NCBI GenBank assembly: GCA_002591745.1
Contig: PDLQ01000007.1
Coordinates: 62,001-126,000, forward strand
Origin: Lewinellaceae bacterium SD302
GTDB taxonomy: Bacteria; Bacteroidota; Bacteroidia; Chitinophagales; Saprospiraceae
Length of the DNA stretch: 64,000 bases
Reading direction: 5' to 3'
This document shows, piece by piece, positions 34,693 through 44,344 of the stretch (the first letter of the stretch is position 1; the number at the start of each line of letters is the position of its first letter). The notes below the pieces were generated by a model. It was not told where the DNA came from, ran no database searches, and worked only from the letters and a program-made list of their open reading frames with translations. The translations under genes were made by a program, and so were the position numbers.

Positions 34693-35831
34693 CGGGGTAA
34701 GGTAGGGAGTACGGCGGCCTCCACAATCTTCAGAAAGGCAGCACTGGTAATGTCAGCCGAAAAACGCTGGCGCGCTAATTCGTAGCTGGCCCGGCCCATA
34801 TTAGCACGTTCTTCGGCGGAGCTATCGATAATGGCTTGCATGGCATTCGCCAGCGATCGGACGGAGCGTGACTCGATCAGGTAGCCATTTGAGTGAGGCC
34901 CGGTGCGGATCAATTCACGGCAACCAGGAACATCGGTGACGATCATCGGGCGACCGGTAGCCAATGCTTCTGCTCCGGCAATGGAGAGTCCTTCACGGTA
35001 ACTGGGTAATACAAAGGCGTGGCAGTTGGCCAGTAGCGGTCTGACGTCAGATACCGTCGGTTGGTAGGTAACGGTCGTCGCGCAGCCAAGTAGTTGCTGA
35101 CCGTGTTGGTTCACTGCTTCTATGTTAGCCATAAACTCTGCCTCCCGGATCACTTCGGGGTTCATAGCTTGTAAACTTCCGGCGATGACGAGCTTTAATC
35201 TCTGCCCCTGACCAATCAACAGTTTCGTAGCGTTGAGTAATTCGATGAGGCCCTTATCCCGTAAAATCCGACCCAGAAAGAGAAAGGTCGGCCCTTCATC
35301 AGTTACCGCTGGAACCGGGCTGTGCTGAAAATAACCCAAGTCTACCCCGGAACCGTTGATACGCGCTGAATTCGACTGGTCTACGATATTACGTTCCAGG
35401 AAGATGCGGCGGTCTTCGTCGTTATAGAATATGGCTTTATGTACGCCGGCCAATCCCTTGCGGTAGAGCCACGGCACCAAAGTTTGGTTGCGCCAGCCAC
35501 CGTGCAGAAAAGTGTAGCCTAATCCGGTAATGACGGCGAGATAGGAAATTCCGCTTCGCCGCGCTACAACCCCGCCGAAGATGTTGGGCTTGATGGTGAA
35601 ATGAACCACCAGGTCCGGCGATAGCTTACGGTAAACACGGCGCATTTCCCGCATACAGGCCAAGTCGTTAAAACCGTTTCTACTGCGTGGCGCCAGGCGG
35701 ATCAGTGGATGGTGGTCGCTACCGGTCAGGGCTTCCAAATCCTTTAAGTGCTTATCAGTTGGTGCAGCGGTGCGTACCACATATCCAGCTGCCAACAGCC
35801 CTTCGATCCAGGGGCGGCGGTAATGGACCAA
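34689..35831 (-). CDS. glycosyltransferase family 4; true start probably upstream at a non-standard codon
   Basis: A GT-B glycosyltransferase of 380 residues from the first normal start codon, a TTG. PTFLFLGRILRDKGLIELLNA opens the donor domain; PSYREGLSIAGAEALATGRP is the EX7E nucleotide-sugar motif. The first beta-strand of the family, usually KILLVAN followed by a loop, is encoded just before that TTG (SILLVANSTWNL, 35834-35864), in frame and without a stop. No ATG, GTG or TTG exists there; the ATC at 35877-35879 is the most plausible start. A sequence error is the other explanation. Coupled to the methyltransferase by a 4-nt overlap. Confidence 0.83.
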   Translation of the reverse strand: MVHYRRPWIEGLLAAGYVVRTAAPTDKHLKDLEALTGSDHHPLIRLAPRSRNGFNDLACMREMRRVYRKLSPDLVVHFTIKPNIFGGVVARRSGISYLAVITGLGYTFLHGGWRNQTLVPWLYRKGLAGVHKAIFYNDEDRRIFLERNIVDQSNSARINGSGVDLGYFQHSPVPAVTDEGPTFLFLGRILRDKGLIELLNATKLLIGQGQRLKLVIAGSLQAMNPEVIREAEFMANIEAVNQHGQQLLGCATTVTYQPTVSDVRPLLANCHAFVLPSYREGLSIAGAEALATGRPMIVTDVPGCRELIRTGPHSNGYLIESRSVRSLANAMQAIIDSSAEERANMGRASYELARQRFSADITSAAFLKIVEAAVLPTLPR

Positions 35832-35928
35832 ATTCCAGGTGGAATTGGCGACGAGAAGGATGGACCTGTCTTTAACGATAAGGGACGAAGTTGGATAGCA
35901 ATTGAAAGCGCAATAATAAGCCTATTGG

Positions 35929-35966
35929 TTTTAGATTCCAGATTTTAGATTCCAGATTTTAGATTT
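35929..35966. repeat. 14-bp tandem repeat
   Basis: TTTTAGATTCCAGA is repeated exactly at 35929 and 35943, with a third partial unit that merges into the hairpin at 35957. Confidence 0.8.
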
Positions 35967-36006
35967 TGCCGTTCCGGCGTACATGCCGAAGCGGCAAAAT
36001 CTAAAA
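35957..36006 (-). terminator. large hairpin after manC
   Basis: A 15-bp perfect stem (TTTTAGATTTTGCCG against CGGCAAAATCTAAAA) continues inward with few mismatches to a GTACAT loop. It begins 29 nt past the manC stop on the minus strand. Confidence 0.65.
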
Positions 36007-36034
36007 CCAAGAACCACGTATCTAAAATCAGAAA

Positions 36035-37108
36035 TTAGAGAAACTTACTCCCGAATTTATCTTTTACCACCCCCCTGAGTTGTTTTATCTCCTGTTCCCG
36101 GTTCCGTGGGTAAACCATTAGTACATCTCCTTCATCGATGACCAGCAGATCATCTACACCACCGACCAGCACGAGTTTACCTTCCGGAGCACGGACGAAG
36201 CTGTTGTGGGTATCTTGAAGCACGATTTGCTCGCCACGCAGCACGTTGCCGTGTTCATCTTTGGGGCTTTCGTGATAGAGGGCACCCCAGGCACCGAGGT
36301 CACTCCAACCGAATTGGGCGGGGATAACGTGGATGTTCTTGGCATTTTCCATGATGGCGTAATCGACGGAAATACTGGGGGTCTGGGGGTAGAATTCGTT
36401 GATGAAATCTTGTTCTTTCTCAGTGTTGTAGCAACCGGCGCCTTGTTGTAAGAGTGCGTGTATCTCCGGCGCGTAGGCCTCGTAGGCGGCCAGGATGGTA
36501 CTGGCGCGCCAGACGAAGATACCGGCGTTCCACAGGTAGCGTCCGTCGTTCAGGAATTCCCTGGCGGTTTCCAGGTCGGGCTTTTCGGTGAAACGCTCCA
36601 CGGGGTAAACGCCGCCGTCGCTTTCGTTGCGAAACTGAATGTAGCCGTAACCGGTGTGCGGAGAGTCCGGCGCGATACCCAGGGTAACCATGGCCTCATT
36701 TGCGGCGGTATAGGCCAGCGCCTGCTCCAGGTTGGTCACGAAGAGCGCCTCGTTAAGGATAAGGGCATCGCTGGGGGCAATCACGAAATTGGCCTCCGGG
36801 TCCAGGTCCAGTAACTTAAAAGCGGTGTAAGCCACGCAGGGGGCAGTGTTGTTGCGGCTTGGCTCCCGTAGGATCTGGTTGTCGGAAATTTCCGGCAGGT
36901 GCTCCTTAACCTGAGCTGCGTACTTGTCATTGGTGACGATGAAGATCTTGTCGGCTTCGGTTAGCCCCAAAAATCGCTCAAAGGTCAGCCGCAACAGGCT
37001 TTTCCCAGTGCCGGTGATGTCCAGAAACTGCTTTGGCTTATTCTCCCGGCTGGCGGGCCAGAAACGGGAGCCGACACCGCCGGCCATGATCGCTACGTAA
37101 GTACTCAT
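36035..37108 (-). CDS. manC: mannose-1-phosphate guanylyltransferase
   Basis: A 357-residue cytoplasmic enzyme making GDP-mannose from mannose-1-phosphate and GTP. N-terminal nucleotidyltransferase signature MAGGVGSRFWPASRENKPKQ, then FIVTNDKY, PCVAYTAFK, FVIAPSDAL and FTEKPDLE. It is the short monofunctional form without a phosphomannose-isomerase domain. GDP-mannose is also the precursor of GDP-fucose needed by the fucosyltransferase at 55 kb, though gmd and fcl are not in the window. Confidence 0.95.
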   Translation of the reverse strand: MSTYVAIMAGGVGSRFWPASRENKPKQFLDITGTGKSLLRLTFERFLGLTEADKIFIVTNDKYAAQVKEHLPEISDNQILREPSRNNTAPCVAYTAFKLLDLDPEANFVIAPSDALILNEALFVTNLEQALAYTAANEAMVTLGIAPDSPHTGYGYIQFRNESDGGVYPVERFTEKPDLETAREFLNDGRYLWNAGIFVWRASTILAAYEAYAPEIHALLQQGAGCYNTEKEQDFINEFYPQTPSISVDYAIMENAKNIHVIPAQFGWSDLGAWGALYHESPKDEHGNVLRGEQIVLQDTHNSFVRAPEGKLVLVGGVDDLLVIDEGDVLMVYPRNREQEIKQLRGVVKDKFGSKFL

Positions 37109-37160
37109 GTTTACTTGTTAAGTGGAATTCCCGCGAAGTTAGGGAAGTTGGGTGGCTTTG

Positions 37161-37179
37161 TGGCTTCAAAGTAGCAAGG
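37161..37179 (-). repeat. dispersed motif, copy 14
   Basis: Core 37167-37175, short-spacer form, 59 nt upstream of manC. Confidence 0.85.
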
Positions 37180-37205
37180 TGTAATGAACGGATAAAAGCA
37201 CTCAG

Positions 37206-40100
37206 TTATCTTACCAAATGCATATTTCCAGCGTACTCTCTCTTGCTGCCATCAACAAAGGAAACCGTGATCTGGTAGACGTAGACGCCAGGCATCATGG
37301 GGCGGTTAGTACCGCGGATGAAATTTCCGAGCCACCCCAAAGCGGGCCGATTAACCGGAAGATCCGTCTCCTGAAAAAGTAATTCTCCCCAACGACTGAA
37401 AATTTCCATTCTGGCTATTCTGGTCGCATCGTTTTTGGCGAAGACGGTGAAACCATCATTAACCCCATCAAAGTTGGGCGAAAAGGAGTTGGGAATGTAG
37501 ATATCATAACTCGGGATGAGATCGATAGCTACGGAATCCAGCCTTGTACAGCCGTATTCCGCCGAAGTGGTTTCTAAAAATACCGTTCCGCTGGAATCGG
37601 GAAAAAACTGAATGGAAGGACAACCCGCACAATTGACCTGGAAGCTACCGTCGTCCGTCCAGGAGAAGAAAAGTTGCTCCTCCCCCGGATTCATTGCTTC
37701 TATGAAGACCTGCTGACACTCCGCCACGATGATTGAACTGTCTAACTCGATCCGTGGAACCTCTACTAAAGTCACGTAGGTGGAATCACTGAGGGTACAG
37801 CCGTTTTCAGTCGTTACTGTCAGACCGTAGTTGCCCGAAAACGCAGCGATGGCAGAGTTCGTATTACTACCATTGCTCCAAGAATAAGAGTTAGCCAGGA
37901 TCGGTGAGTTGATGATGGCTAAATTGTTGCAAACGAAAAGGCTATCATCCAAATCCAGACTACTGGTATCAATGGTAAGTTCAAAAGGTTCGGAAGTACT
38001 GCCGCAGCCCGAACTGGCGGCGGATACGGTATAGCTGCCCGCGCTTGCAGTGGTCAGACTACTAATTATGAGGTTAGGTCCGGAACTTTCACTGCCATCC
38101 GGCAGCAACCATAAGTAGTCGATGCCGGATTGTGCGATCGTTGTCAGGGCAAATGAACTATCTACGCAACCGGAACCGCTACTGTTGATCACTGGTGGTG
38201 GTAATTGTGCTTCGCCCGCCACAGTGAAACTCAGCAGGATCATACAGTCATTAGCGTCGGTAATACTCACTGTGTGTTCGCCTTCACTCAGGTTTGCGGC
38301 CGTTTGAGTCGTTTCTCCGTTGCTCCACTGAAAAACAAATGGCGGTGCTCCGCTTTCGATTGTAACTTCCGCAATACCGTTGTCCAGTTCGCAAGTAGCG
38401 GGAGCCAGAATGTCAAGCGTAGCTTCGGGTAAAGGCGTGCCCGCTACCTCGGTGGTCAGTACGACGACGCAGCCGGTGGCATCGGTCAGCGTTACGCTGT
38501 GATCTCCTTCGCTCAGGGCAGTAGCCGTTTGCGTAGTTTCCCCATTGTCCCACTGATAGTTGAATGGCGGAGTACCACTGCTGGGCTCTACAATGGCACT
38601 GCCATCATTTGTAACACAGCCAGCGGGCAACAGCGCGTTAGCGGTAGCTGAAAGTGGGGAATCTCCTTCAATAATAATTGTCAGAATGGTTGTACATCCA
38701 TTGGCCTCGGTTACGGTTACGGAGTGTTCGCCCTCGTTCAGTGCCGTGGCAGTTTGCGTAGTTTCTCCGTTGTCCCATTCAAAGGTAAAGGGTGGGGTTC
38801 CGCTGCCGGTAATGACTTCGGCACTACCATTTGCAGCGTCACAATCTGCCGGCGAAAGGGCATCTGCGACCGTGGGCCTGGGGAAAGCACCAAAAGTTGG
38901 AAGCGCACCGAAGCGATTGGGGTTCGGGTTTCCCTGAATATCGTAATCATCGAAAACCAGATTGCAAGCCAGCCCGGCCTCATTTGGATTGCGAATGATT
39001 GACATAGCTTCGATCTGATCGCTACCACTGGTATTGTTAAATCGGCTGGACCAGAAGATTTCTCCGTTTGGAGCCAGCAAAAGCCCGCCGGATCTTCCCT
39101 GGTGAGCCGAGGTGCCGATCAAAGTCAGCGTAGACGAATTAAAGTCATACTGATGGAGCGTTTTCTTGAAGTAGTCAGAGTAGTACAGCTTTGAGCGATC
39201 CGGGGATAGCTCCAATCCATAGGTCCATTCCGTGTCGGTAGCGATTACAGTCATCGAAGCGGGCTGAATTTCTCCGCTACTACGATCAAATTCCACATAG
39301 CCGATGGGCAATTCACTCCCGCCGATCGCCCTGGCCGGAGCAATGATCAACCGACCGATTTCGCTATCACCACCAGCGTAAATGAGCCGCATCCCGAAAA
39401 TGTTATCGAAATCCGGGAAAGCAGGAAAAAGTGCATCCAGTGAATAGGTCTGATGCAGGGAGATGCCACTTGCACTGATGTTATAAATACGCAAGGAATT
39501 GTCACCCCTCATCCCCACAAAAAGCCAGGATTCTTTGCTGATGGATGATTTGGTTAAAGCGAAAAGGCCCTCGCCTACATCATCTTGGCTATTGCTGAAA
39601 AGTGGAATGTTTTTCTGGCCGCTCACTACGTCACCTAGTGGGTTTTGGGTGGTGCCGTTTCCCGCCAAATCCAGATCGATCAGGCTGTAGTAAACCTGGC
39701 GGGGAGCCGAAACATTTTCATCGTCTTGATAAAATAGAAGGTAGCCGGAACAACTAGCGGGGTCCAGTACCGCAGAAGTCCCATACATGGCCGATGGAGT
39801 ACCTGCCAGTCCATTGCCATTCGGGGTAATGTTGTGTGAGGCATCCGCTAATCGCTGACCATCGGAGTAAAACTGTATTGCCCCCGTACTTTGGTTGGCT
39901 ACAATAATGTTGTTCTCCTGCAAAGCCAATGGGAAGCGTACGCCATTGTAAGGTATCGGATCGTAATCCGGGCTGGAAAATTGTAGACCGGTGGTGATGC
40001 CGTTCAAACCGCCGAAAAACCAGGTAACTTCCTCCGGCTGGGCGTGTATAGTAGAGGCACAGAGCAATAAGAGTGATAGAAGTTTAGAGAGACGAGACAT
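37206..40100 (-). CDS. large surface protein with SprB-like repeats and T9SS type B (gliding-associated) C-terminal domain
   Basis: A 964-residue secreted protein. Signal peptide MSRLSKLLSLLLLCASTIHA, then about 370 residues of beta-propeller-like repeats, then three repeats of about 78 residues at about 405-635 (each with PPFxFxWxNGETTQTAxxL and EGxHxVxxTxAxxC, the SprB type), an Ig-like PKD region, and a CHU_C-type C-terminal domain (YIPNSFSPNFDGVNDGFTVF, ending MHLVR). Type B T9SS substrates are held at the cell surface; SprB is a gliding adhesin in relatives. The three repeats share long identical stretches, so copy number may vary among strains. Confidence 0.85.
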   Translation of the reverse strand: MSRLSKLLSLLLLCASTIHAQPEEVTWFFGGLNGITTGLQFSSPDYDPIPYNGVRFPLALQENNIIVANQSTGAIQFYSDGQRLADASHNITPNGNGLAGTPSAMYGTSAVLDPASCSGYLLFYQDDENVSAPRQVYYSLIDLDLAGNGTTQNPLGDVVSGQKNIPLFSNSQDDVGEGLFALTKSSISKESWLFVGMRGDNSLRIYNISASGISLHQTYSLDALFPAFPDFDNIFGMRLIYAGGDSEIGRLIIAPARAIGGSELPIGYVEFDRSSGEIQPASMTVIATDTEWTYGLELSPDRSKLYYSDYFKKTLHQYDFNSSTLTLIGTSAHQGRSGGLLLAPNGEIFWSSRFNNTSGSDQIEAMSIIRNPNEAGLACNLVFDDYDIQGNPNPNRFGALPTFGAFPRPTVADALSPADCDAANGSAEVITGSGTPPFTFEWDNGETTQTATALNEGEHSVTVTEANGCTTILTIIIEGDSPLSATANALLPAGCVTNDGSAIVEPSSGTPPFNYQWDNGETTQTATALSEGDHSVTLTDATGCVVVLTTEVAGTPLPEATLDILAPATCELDNGIAEVTIESGAPPFVFQWSNGETTQTAANLSEGEHTVSITDANDCMILLSFTVAGEAQLPPPVINSSGSGCVDSSFALTTIAQSGIDYLWLLPDGSESSGPNLIISSLTTASAGSYTVSAASSGCGSTSEPFELTIDTSSLDLDDSLFVCNNLAIINSPILANSYSWSNGSNTNSAIAAFSGNYGLTVTTENGCTLSDSTYVTLVEVPRIELDSSIIVAECQQVFIEAMNPGEEQLFFSWTDDGSFQVNCAGCPSIQFFPDSSGTVFLETTSAEYGCTRLDSVAIDLIPSYDIYIPNSFSPNFDGVNDGFTVFAKNDATRIARMEIFSRWGELLFQETDLPVNRPALGWLGNFIRGTNRPMMPGVYVYQITVSFVDGSKREYAGNMHLVR

Positions 40101-40107
40101 AGTAAGA

Positions 40108-40126
40108 TGACTTCAAAGTAGCAATG
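40108..40126 (-). repeat. dispersed motif, copy 15
   Basis: Core 40114-40122, short-spacer form, only 13 nt before the ATG of the SprB-like gene. Confidence 0.85.
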
Positions 40127-40160
40127 TATAAGGTAAGCCCAAAAGATGAGAAGCGGATAT

Positions 40161-41024
40161 TTATGAGATCAAACCTTTGAAATACCCGGCGGCCTTGGCG
40201 ATCCGATAACGTGGCCCGATAGAATTGTTGCCCAATAATATTTGTAACCAACTGAATTGTAGTTTGACCAAAAGCCCCAATGATTTCATAAAACTGGATT
40301 TCTCTTTGCCCAGGTGCATGGACGATAGGAATATGCGTTCCACCAGCCAGTCTTCGCTAATATATTTGGCGGGGACAAAATGGTCCACTTTGGCATCACC
40401 TATGGCTACTGCTTTTACCCCGTTCTCATACAATCGATATTGAGCGTCAGTTTCCTGGCCACGGGCACCAGATGCGGAGCCAGGGCCAAAGTCTGGAGAA
40501 AAGCCTCCGATATTAATTAAGTCCCGATGATAACAAGCCCAATTAAATCCCAAGAACTCCTGAAAAGCCGGAAAGAGTTTAAGTTCCGCTTCCCCGGCCA
40601 AATCACTGAAACGGTTGGAACGCGGGAAATAAGGCACTAATCTTGGATCGGGGGTTATCTCGTAGTTTGGCCGGTGGCCGCCGCCAAAATAATGTCCGGG
40701 CCCAAAGCGTGGGCAAACTTCAGCGTAGCTACGGAAAAGGTTTTTATCTACCAGAATATCATCATCGAAAAATAACAGCAGAGCTTCTGCCGGTATATTT
40801 TCTAGGGCGGCATTGAGTGCTTTACTTTTATTGCCTTCCGCTCGATGAAGGTACTGGATCGGTAGGCGGTCGCTGAACGAATTCGCTATCCTTTCCGCTG
40901 AAGAGCTCCCATTTTCGATTATGTAAATGCGTTTGATTACCTCAAGACTCTCTGCATTTAGAATACTATTGAGAAGAGCACGAAGTTTTTTTGGTCGCTT
41001 ATGAGTAGGAATGAGAAGGTGCAT
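40161..41024 (-). CDS. glycosyltransferase family 2
   Basis: A 287-residue GT-A enzyme: LLIPTHKRPKKLRALLNSIL opens the fold, ENGSSSAERI binds the nucleotide, and LLFFDDDILVDKNLF is the DxD metal site. Cytoplasmic, probably membrane-associated. It follows the next glycosyltransferase by only 2 nt, so the two are co-expressed. Sugar and acceptor unknown. Base composition here begins to turn AT-richer than the flanks. Confidence 0.88.
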   Translation of the reverse strand: MHLLIPTHKRPKKLRALLNSILNAESLEVIKRIYIIENGSSSAERIANSFSDRLPIQYLHRAEGNKSKALNAALENIPAEALLLFFDDDILVDKNLFRSYAEVCPRFGPGHYFGGGHRPNYEITPDPRLVPYFPRSNRFSDLAGEAELKLFPAFQEFLGFNWACYHRDLINIGGFSPDFGPGSASGARGQETDAQYRLYENGVKAVAIGDAKVDHFVPAKYISEDWLVERIFLSSMHLGKEKSSFMKSLGLLVKLQFSWLQILLGNNSIGPRYRIAKAAGYFKGLIS

Positions 41025-41026
41025 AT

Positions 41027-41920
41027 TCAGATCGTGACGGAAGATTCTGCGTAGATAAGATCTTTGCCAAAAGATGCAAAAAAAAGTGGATATAGCGTAA
41101 AGAAATTAGCTAAGTGCTGCCGTAGTTCGGAAATGCGCCCTTTAAACAAACAGCGTAACACTAAGCGCATCAAACGATAATTCAATTGTATAAAAACGTA
41201 TAAACGTGATTTAAGCGGATTGAAGATCAAAACCCTACAGCTAATCATCATGCGGTAGGGAGTATCGTCTAGCCAATGCATCTTTGTCGGTTGAGGACGG
41301 TAGTGATAGCCTACTGTATCCGGCACGATTCCGGTTAACCAACCTTTTGCGGTAAGTCGATGCACTAAATTTAAATCTTCACCATAATGCGGGAATATCG
41401 GGTGGAACCCGTTTATTTCAAGTAAGACGGGGGCCTTAATCAGCCAGATAGCAGCATTAACAAACGGTACTTCTCTAATACCACTTATTTTTTCATCCGG
41501 TTTGGAAGCAGCTAGGTATTTCGAAAAATTTTTGTCTAAATCTTTTTCGCTGAAGTAATGAAGTGGGCTTAATATGGCGTAGTCGCTTGCTTTTTCACCT
41601 AACGATAGTAGTCTCTCAAAATTTACTGCGTCGATGGCTGCATCTTGGTTTAGGAGGAAAAAGTAATCGTATTCATTTGCGAATTTCTTGCCAAAGACCA
41701 GATTGTGTGCTTTGCCAAAGCCTAAGTTTTCGTCTAGATAAAATGAATATTTGATTAAATCGGAATAATTCTGTTCCAGAATTTCTTTGGTAGCGTCCTG
41801 AGAGTTATTGTCCACCACGGCTAAATCAACAAGGTGGCTAATTTTTTGTAGCGCCCCCATTGAGATTGGGAGCCAAGACTCGGCATTATAGGTTATCAGA
41901 ATGGCCAATACTTTAGGCAT
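41027..41920 (-). CDS. glycosyltransferase family 2, rhamnosyltransferase-like
   Basis: A 297-residue GT-A enzyme: AILITYNAESWLPISMGALQ, VDNNSQDATKEIL, FFLLNQDAAID (DxA variant of the DxD site) and EDLNLVHRLTAKGW. This pattern is common in WbbL-type rhamnosyltransferases of O-antigen loci. Overlaps the flippase gene by 8 nt. Clearly AT-rich. Confidence 0.85.
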   Translation of the reverse strand: MPKVLAILITYNAESWLPISMGALQKISHLVDLAVVDNNSQDATKEILEQNYSDLIKYSFYLDENLGFGKAHNLVFGKKFANEYDYFFLLNQDAAIDAVNFERLLSLGEKASDYAILSPLHYFSEKDLDKNFSKYLAASKPDEKISGIREVPFVNAAIWLIKAPVLLEINGFHPIFPHYGEDLNLVHRLTAKGWLTGIVPDTVGYHYRPQPTKMHWLDDTPYRMMISCRVLIFNPLKSRLYVFIQLNYRLMRLVLRCLFKGRISELRQHLANFFTLYPLFFASFGKDLIYAESSVTI

Positions 41921-43433
41921 TTTTCGACCTTTTTAAATGAACGAGAATCATCTTATAATTATTCATGATCAGCTCCTTAATATTGGGGTGGTAAGGGGAA
42001 TATAGAACAAACAGCAAAAAAGCAAGAGAAACTAAACTGGCCCGCAAAAAAACGTTTAGAATTATGTTGCCGGTATCGGGAATCTCCGAGATGAGAACAA
42101 CCATGATTGCACCCAAAAGTATGGTTGCCATCAGTCCCCTAGATAACGGGTGGATTCTGAAGAAAATATAGACCAGAATTGAACGAACGATATTTACTGT
42201 AGAGAGGGAGAGGGTAGTGGCCAGCGCCGCTCCGATTAGACCCATCCTTAAGTAAGCGATGAGATACCAATTTAAAAAAACATTACTTAATGCCAATAGG
42301 GCGGCGATATAATAGTTGTACTTGAAATACCTAGAATAGCTAAGTATTTGAGCATTCGTCGAGCCCATCATGTTAGAGAATATTCCAAAGGCTAATAAAA
42401 TGAATATAGTATTGGCCGAAGTAAAATATTGTTTGTTCTCTAGCAAGGAAAAGACATCGGTCAAGGAAAAGGCAATGACAGAAAATGCAAAAAAGCCCCA
42501 TGCCAAAGAAGTTTTTGCTACGTTCTTGTAGTTCTCTTCTACATCAGCTATCAGGTTTTTTTGTGTCTGTCTAGCAACGATCGGAGAAGTTACCTTCATT
42601 ATCTGATCGTAACCAATTGTAATAACGGTAGCCGCAAACAGTAAAATTTGATAAGCACCGACTTCTTCTTTGCTAACGTAAGCTCCCAAGCTAACGGTGT
42701 CTATTTGGAATATCAACTTGGTACTGATCGCGCCAAGTATGCCGTAGGCTCCATAAGTAGCTATTTCTTTAATTTTGCTAGAATAAATGATTTTTTTGAT
42801 GGAGAACTTAAGGCCGATTACATCTTGGCTAATTAAATAATATACTAAACCTGCGAACGCAATGAATTGCATGACTAAAACTCCAATGGCAGTCTGCGTT
42901 AATTCCCAGTCTTGAAAATATCCGATTACAATTATAGCGGGAAGAAGAATTTTGGGGGTGAATCTTGTTATTATTGTCGGGTAGGTGATTCTTCCAAAAT
43001 TCGTTAGGTAGGTGTCTAATAAGCTAGTACCTAATTGAATGACAAAAAGAATATATACAAAGGTGGAAAATTTTCTATACAACTCTATATTATTTCCACT
43101 GTTAGAAAGTGCTGATAAAACATCGTCCAAACTGGTCCACAGTAAAATGCCAAATAGCCCTGCCCCGATAAGACCTAGCGTAAGTAAGAAGAAAAATAAA
43201 GAAGATCTGTCGTATTTGTTATCATTAAATTGGGAGAAGTACCTTATTGCAATGGTTGGCGCGCCCATAGAAAATATATTACTCAATAATATAGAACTGG
43301 AGAGGAGTATTTGAGATAATCCGTATGCTTCCAAATCATAGTCGTAAGCAAAAAGAATAGAAAAAGCCCCGATGAAAACCGTAGAGAGCCGAACAATTGT
43401 CGTCTTAACACTTTGACGTCCGATAATACCCAT
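41913..43433 (-). CDS. Wzx-like polysaccharide flippase
   Basis: A 506-residue integral membrane protein with about fourteen hydrophobic helices and the oligosaccharide-flippase profile (MOP superfamily). Several helices carry LLSSSILLSNIFSMGAPTIA, GAYGILGAISTKLIFQID and ILLAFGIFSNMMGSTNAQI. It should move lipid-linked glycan units across the inner membrane. It heads the GT2 pair in one operon. AT-rich, with many ATA and AGA codons compared with the housekeeping genes. Confidence 0.87.
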   Translation of the reverse strand: MGIIGRQSVKTTIVRLSTVFIGAFSILFAYDYDLEAYGLSQILLSSSILLSNIFSMGAPTIAIRYFSQFNDNKYDRSSLFFFLLTLGLIGAGLFGILLWTSLDDVLSALSNSGNNIELYRKFSTFVYILFVIQLGTSLLDTYLTNFGRITYPTIITRFTPKILLPAIIVIGYFQDWELTQTAIGVLVMQFIAFAGLVYYLISQDVIGLKFSIKKIIYSSKIKEIATYGAYGILGAISTKLIFQIDTVSLGAYVSKEEVGAYQILLFAATVITIGYDQIMKVTSPIVARQTQKNLIADVEENYKNVAKTSLAWGFFAFSVIAFSLTDVFSLLENKQYFTSANTIFILLAFGIFSNMMGSTNAQILSYSRYFKYNYYIAALLALSNVFLNWYLIAYLRMGLIGAALATTLSLSTVNIVRSILVYIFFRIHPLSRGLMATILLGAIMVVLISEIPDTGNIILNVFLRASLVSLAFLLFVLYSPYHPNIKELIMNNYKMILVHLKRSKNA

Positions 43434-43522
43434 GATCAGGTTGAAATTTATGTGTGGTGGTAATCGAAATGATAAAACCGGGAATTAACGAAATGACTGG
43501 GTAGTTATATAGTTGATGGGTC

Positions 43523-44344
43523 TCAATTAGGACTAGAAATAGATCTAAGGGCGTTCAGTTTCATTTCAGTCTCTAGTAGTTTTGGAAATTCTTCTTTGAG
43601 TTTTCTTGATTTTTCGATCAGATATTCGTCCTTGTTTATTTTTCTGAATATTTGGTTGATATCAGTAGATGTAATATTGCCTTTACCCACTAAAGATTCA
43701 ATATTTGACAAAACGTCTCCCGGGCTCTTGACAATGTCTTGCATCGAGAAAAGCCTGAACTGATCCTTAGTGAGCTTTTCACAAGTTTCAATAATAGAAG
43801 AATTATACTCGTCCCATACTTTTAGATACATTTTTACTTTATCCGTCTCGTTCAATTTTTGGAGGGCGAGATCCTTTAGCATAGCAATTTTGTTAAGGCG
43901 ACGCTTTATTTTTTTTCTTTCCCTAGATATCAGAGAGGCCACAACCTCCTCTGCAGGCCTGTAAATTATCACTACTTTTGCGCTCGGAATGAATTTCAAG
44001 TAACTATCAAGAAACAAACTGGTTCGGGGTTCTTTCCATCCCCACAATTCGTTTTTGTTTTTCGTGATTTTTTTGTTCACTAATCTTTTTATCTCATCTT
44101 CTCTTTGTGGAGATATAGTGATTTCTTTTCGATCCTGTACTTTGTAATCAAGTCCATTGTCCAGTAATATAGCTTTATGGAGGCGCAAAAAATCATTATC
44201 TTCAAAGTGCCCCGTAGGATTTGTATAATTTGCACCTAATAAGTCCTCTCCAAGTCTTACTCCACAGCGGTGTAGCCACCCCGCGAACAATGAAGTGCCA
44301 GATCTGTGCATGCCGATGATTATGAGGCAATTTGTTTGAGTCAT
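43523..44344 (-). CDS. sulfotransferase family protein
   Basis: A 273-residue PAPS-dependent sulfotransferase candidate. The 5'-phosphosulfate loop is IIIGMHRSGTSLFAGWLHR (residues about 8-26), and the 3'-phosphate site is likely in VVIIYRPAEEVVASLISRE. It may add sulfate to the glycan built by the neighbouring enzymes. The first gene of the AT-rich block; a GAACGCT/AGCGTTC hairpin lies in its leader at 44368-44388. Confidence 0.8.
   Translation of the reverse strand: MTQTNCLIIIGMHRSGTSLFAGWLHRCGVRLGEDLLGANYTNPTGHFEDNDFLRLHKAILLDNGLDYKVQDRKEITISPQREDEIKRLVNKKITKNKNELWGWKEPRTSLFLDSYLKFIPSAKVVIIYRPAEEVVASLISRERKKIKRRLNKIAMLKDLALQKLNETDKVKMYLKVWDEYNSSIIETCEKLTKDQFRLFSMQDIVKSPGDVLSNIESLVGKGNITSTDINQIFRKINKDEYLIEKSRKLKEEFPKLLETEMKLNALRSISSPN

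Noticed and set aside
40108-40126. Dispersed motif as a -7 promoter element
   Set aside because: TACTTTG resembles TAnnTTTG but is one base short, the conserved part continues downstream (AGYC), four upstream copies (9399, 16469, 20267, 53602) point away from the next gene, and nine copies are inside genes.
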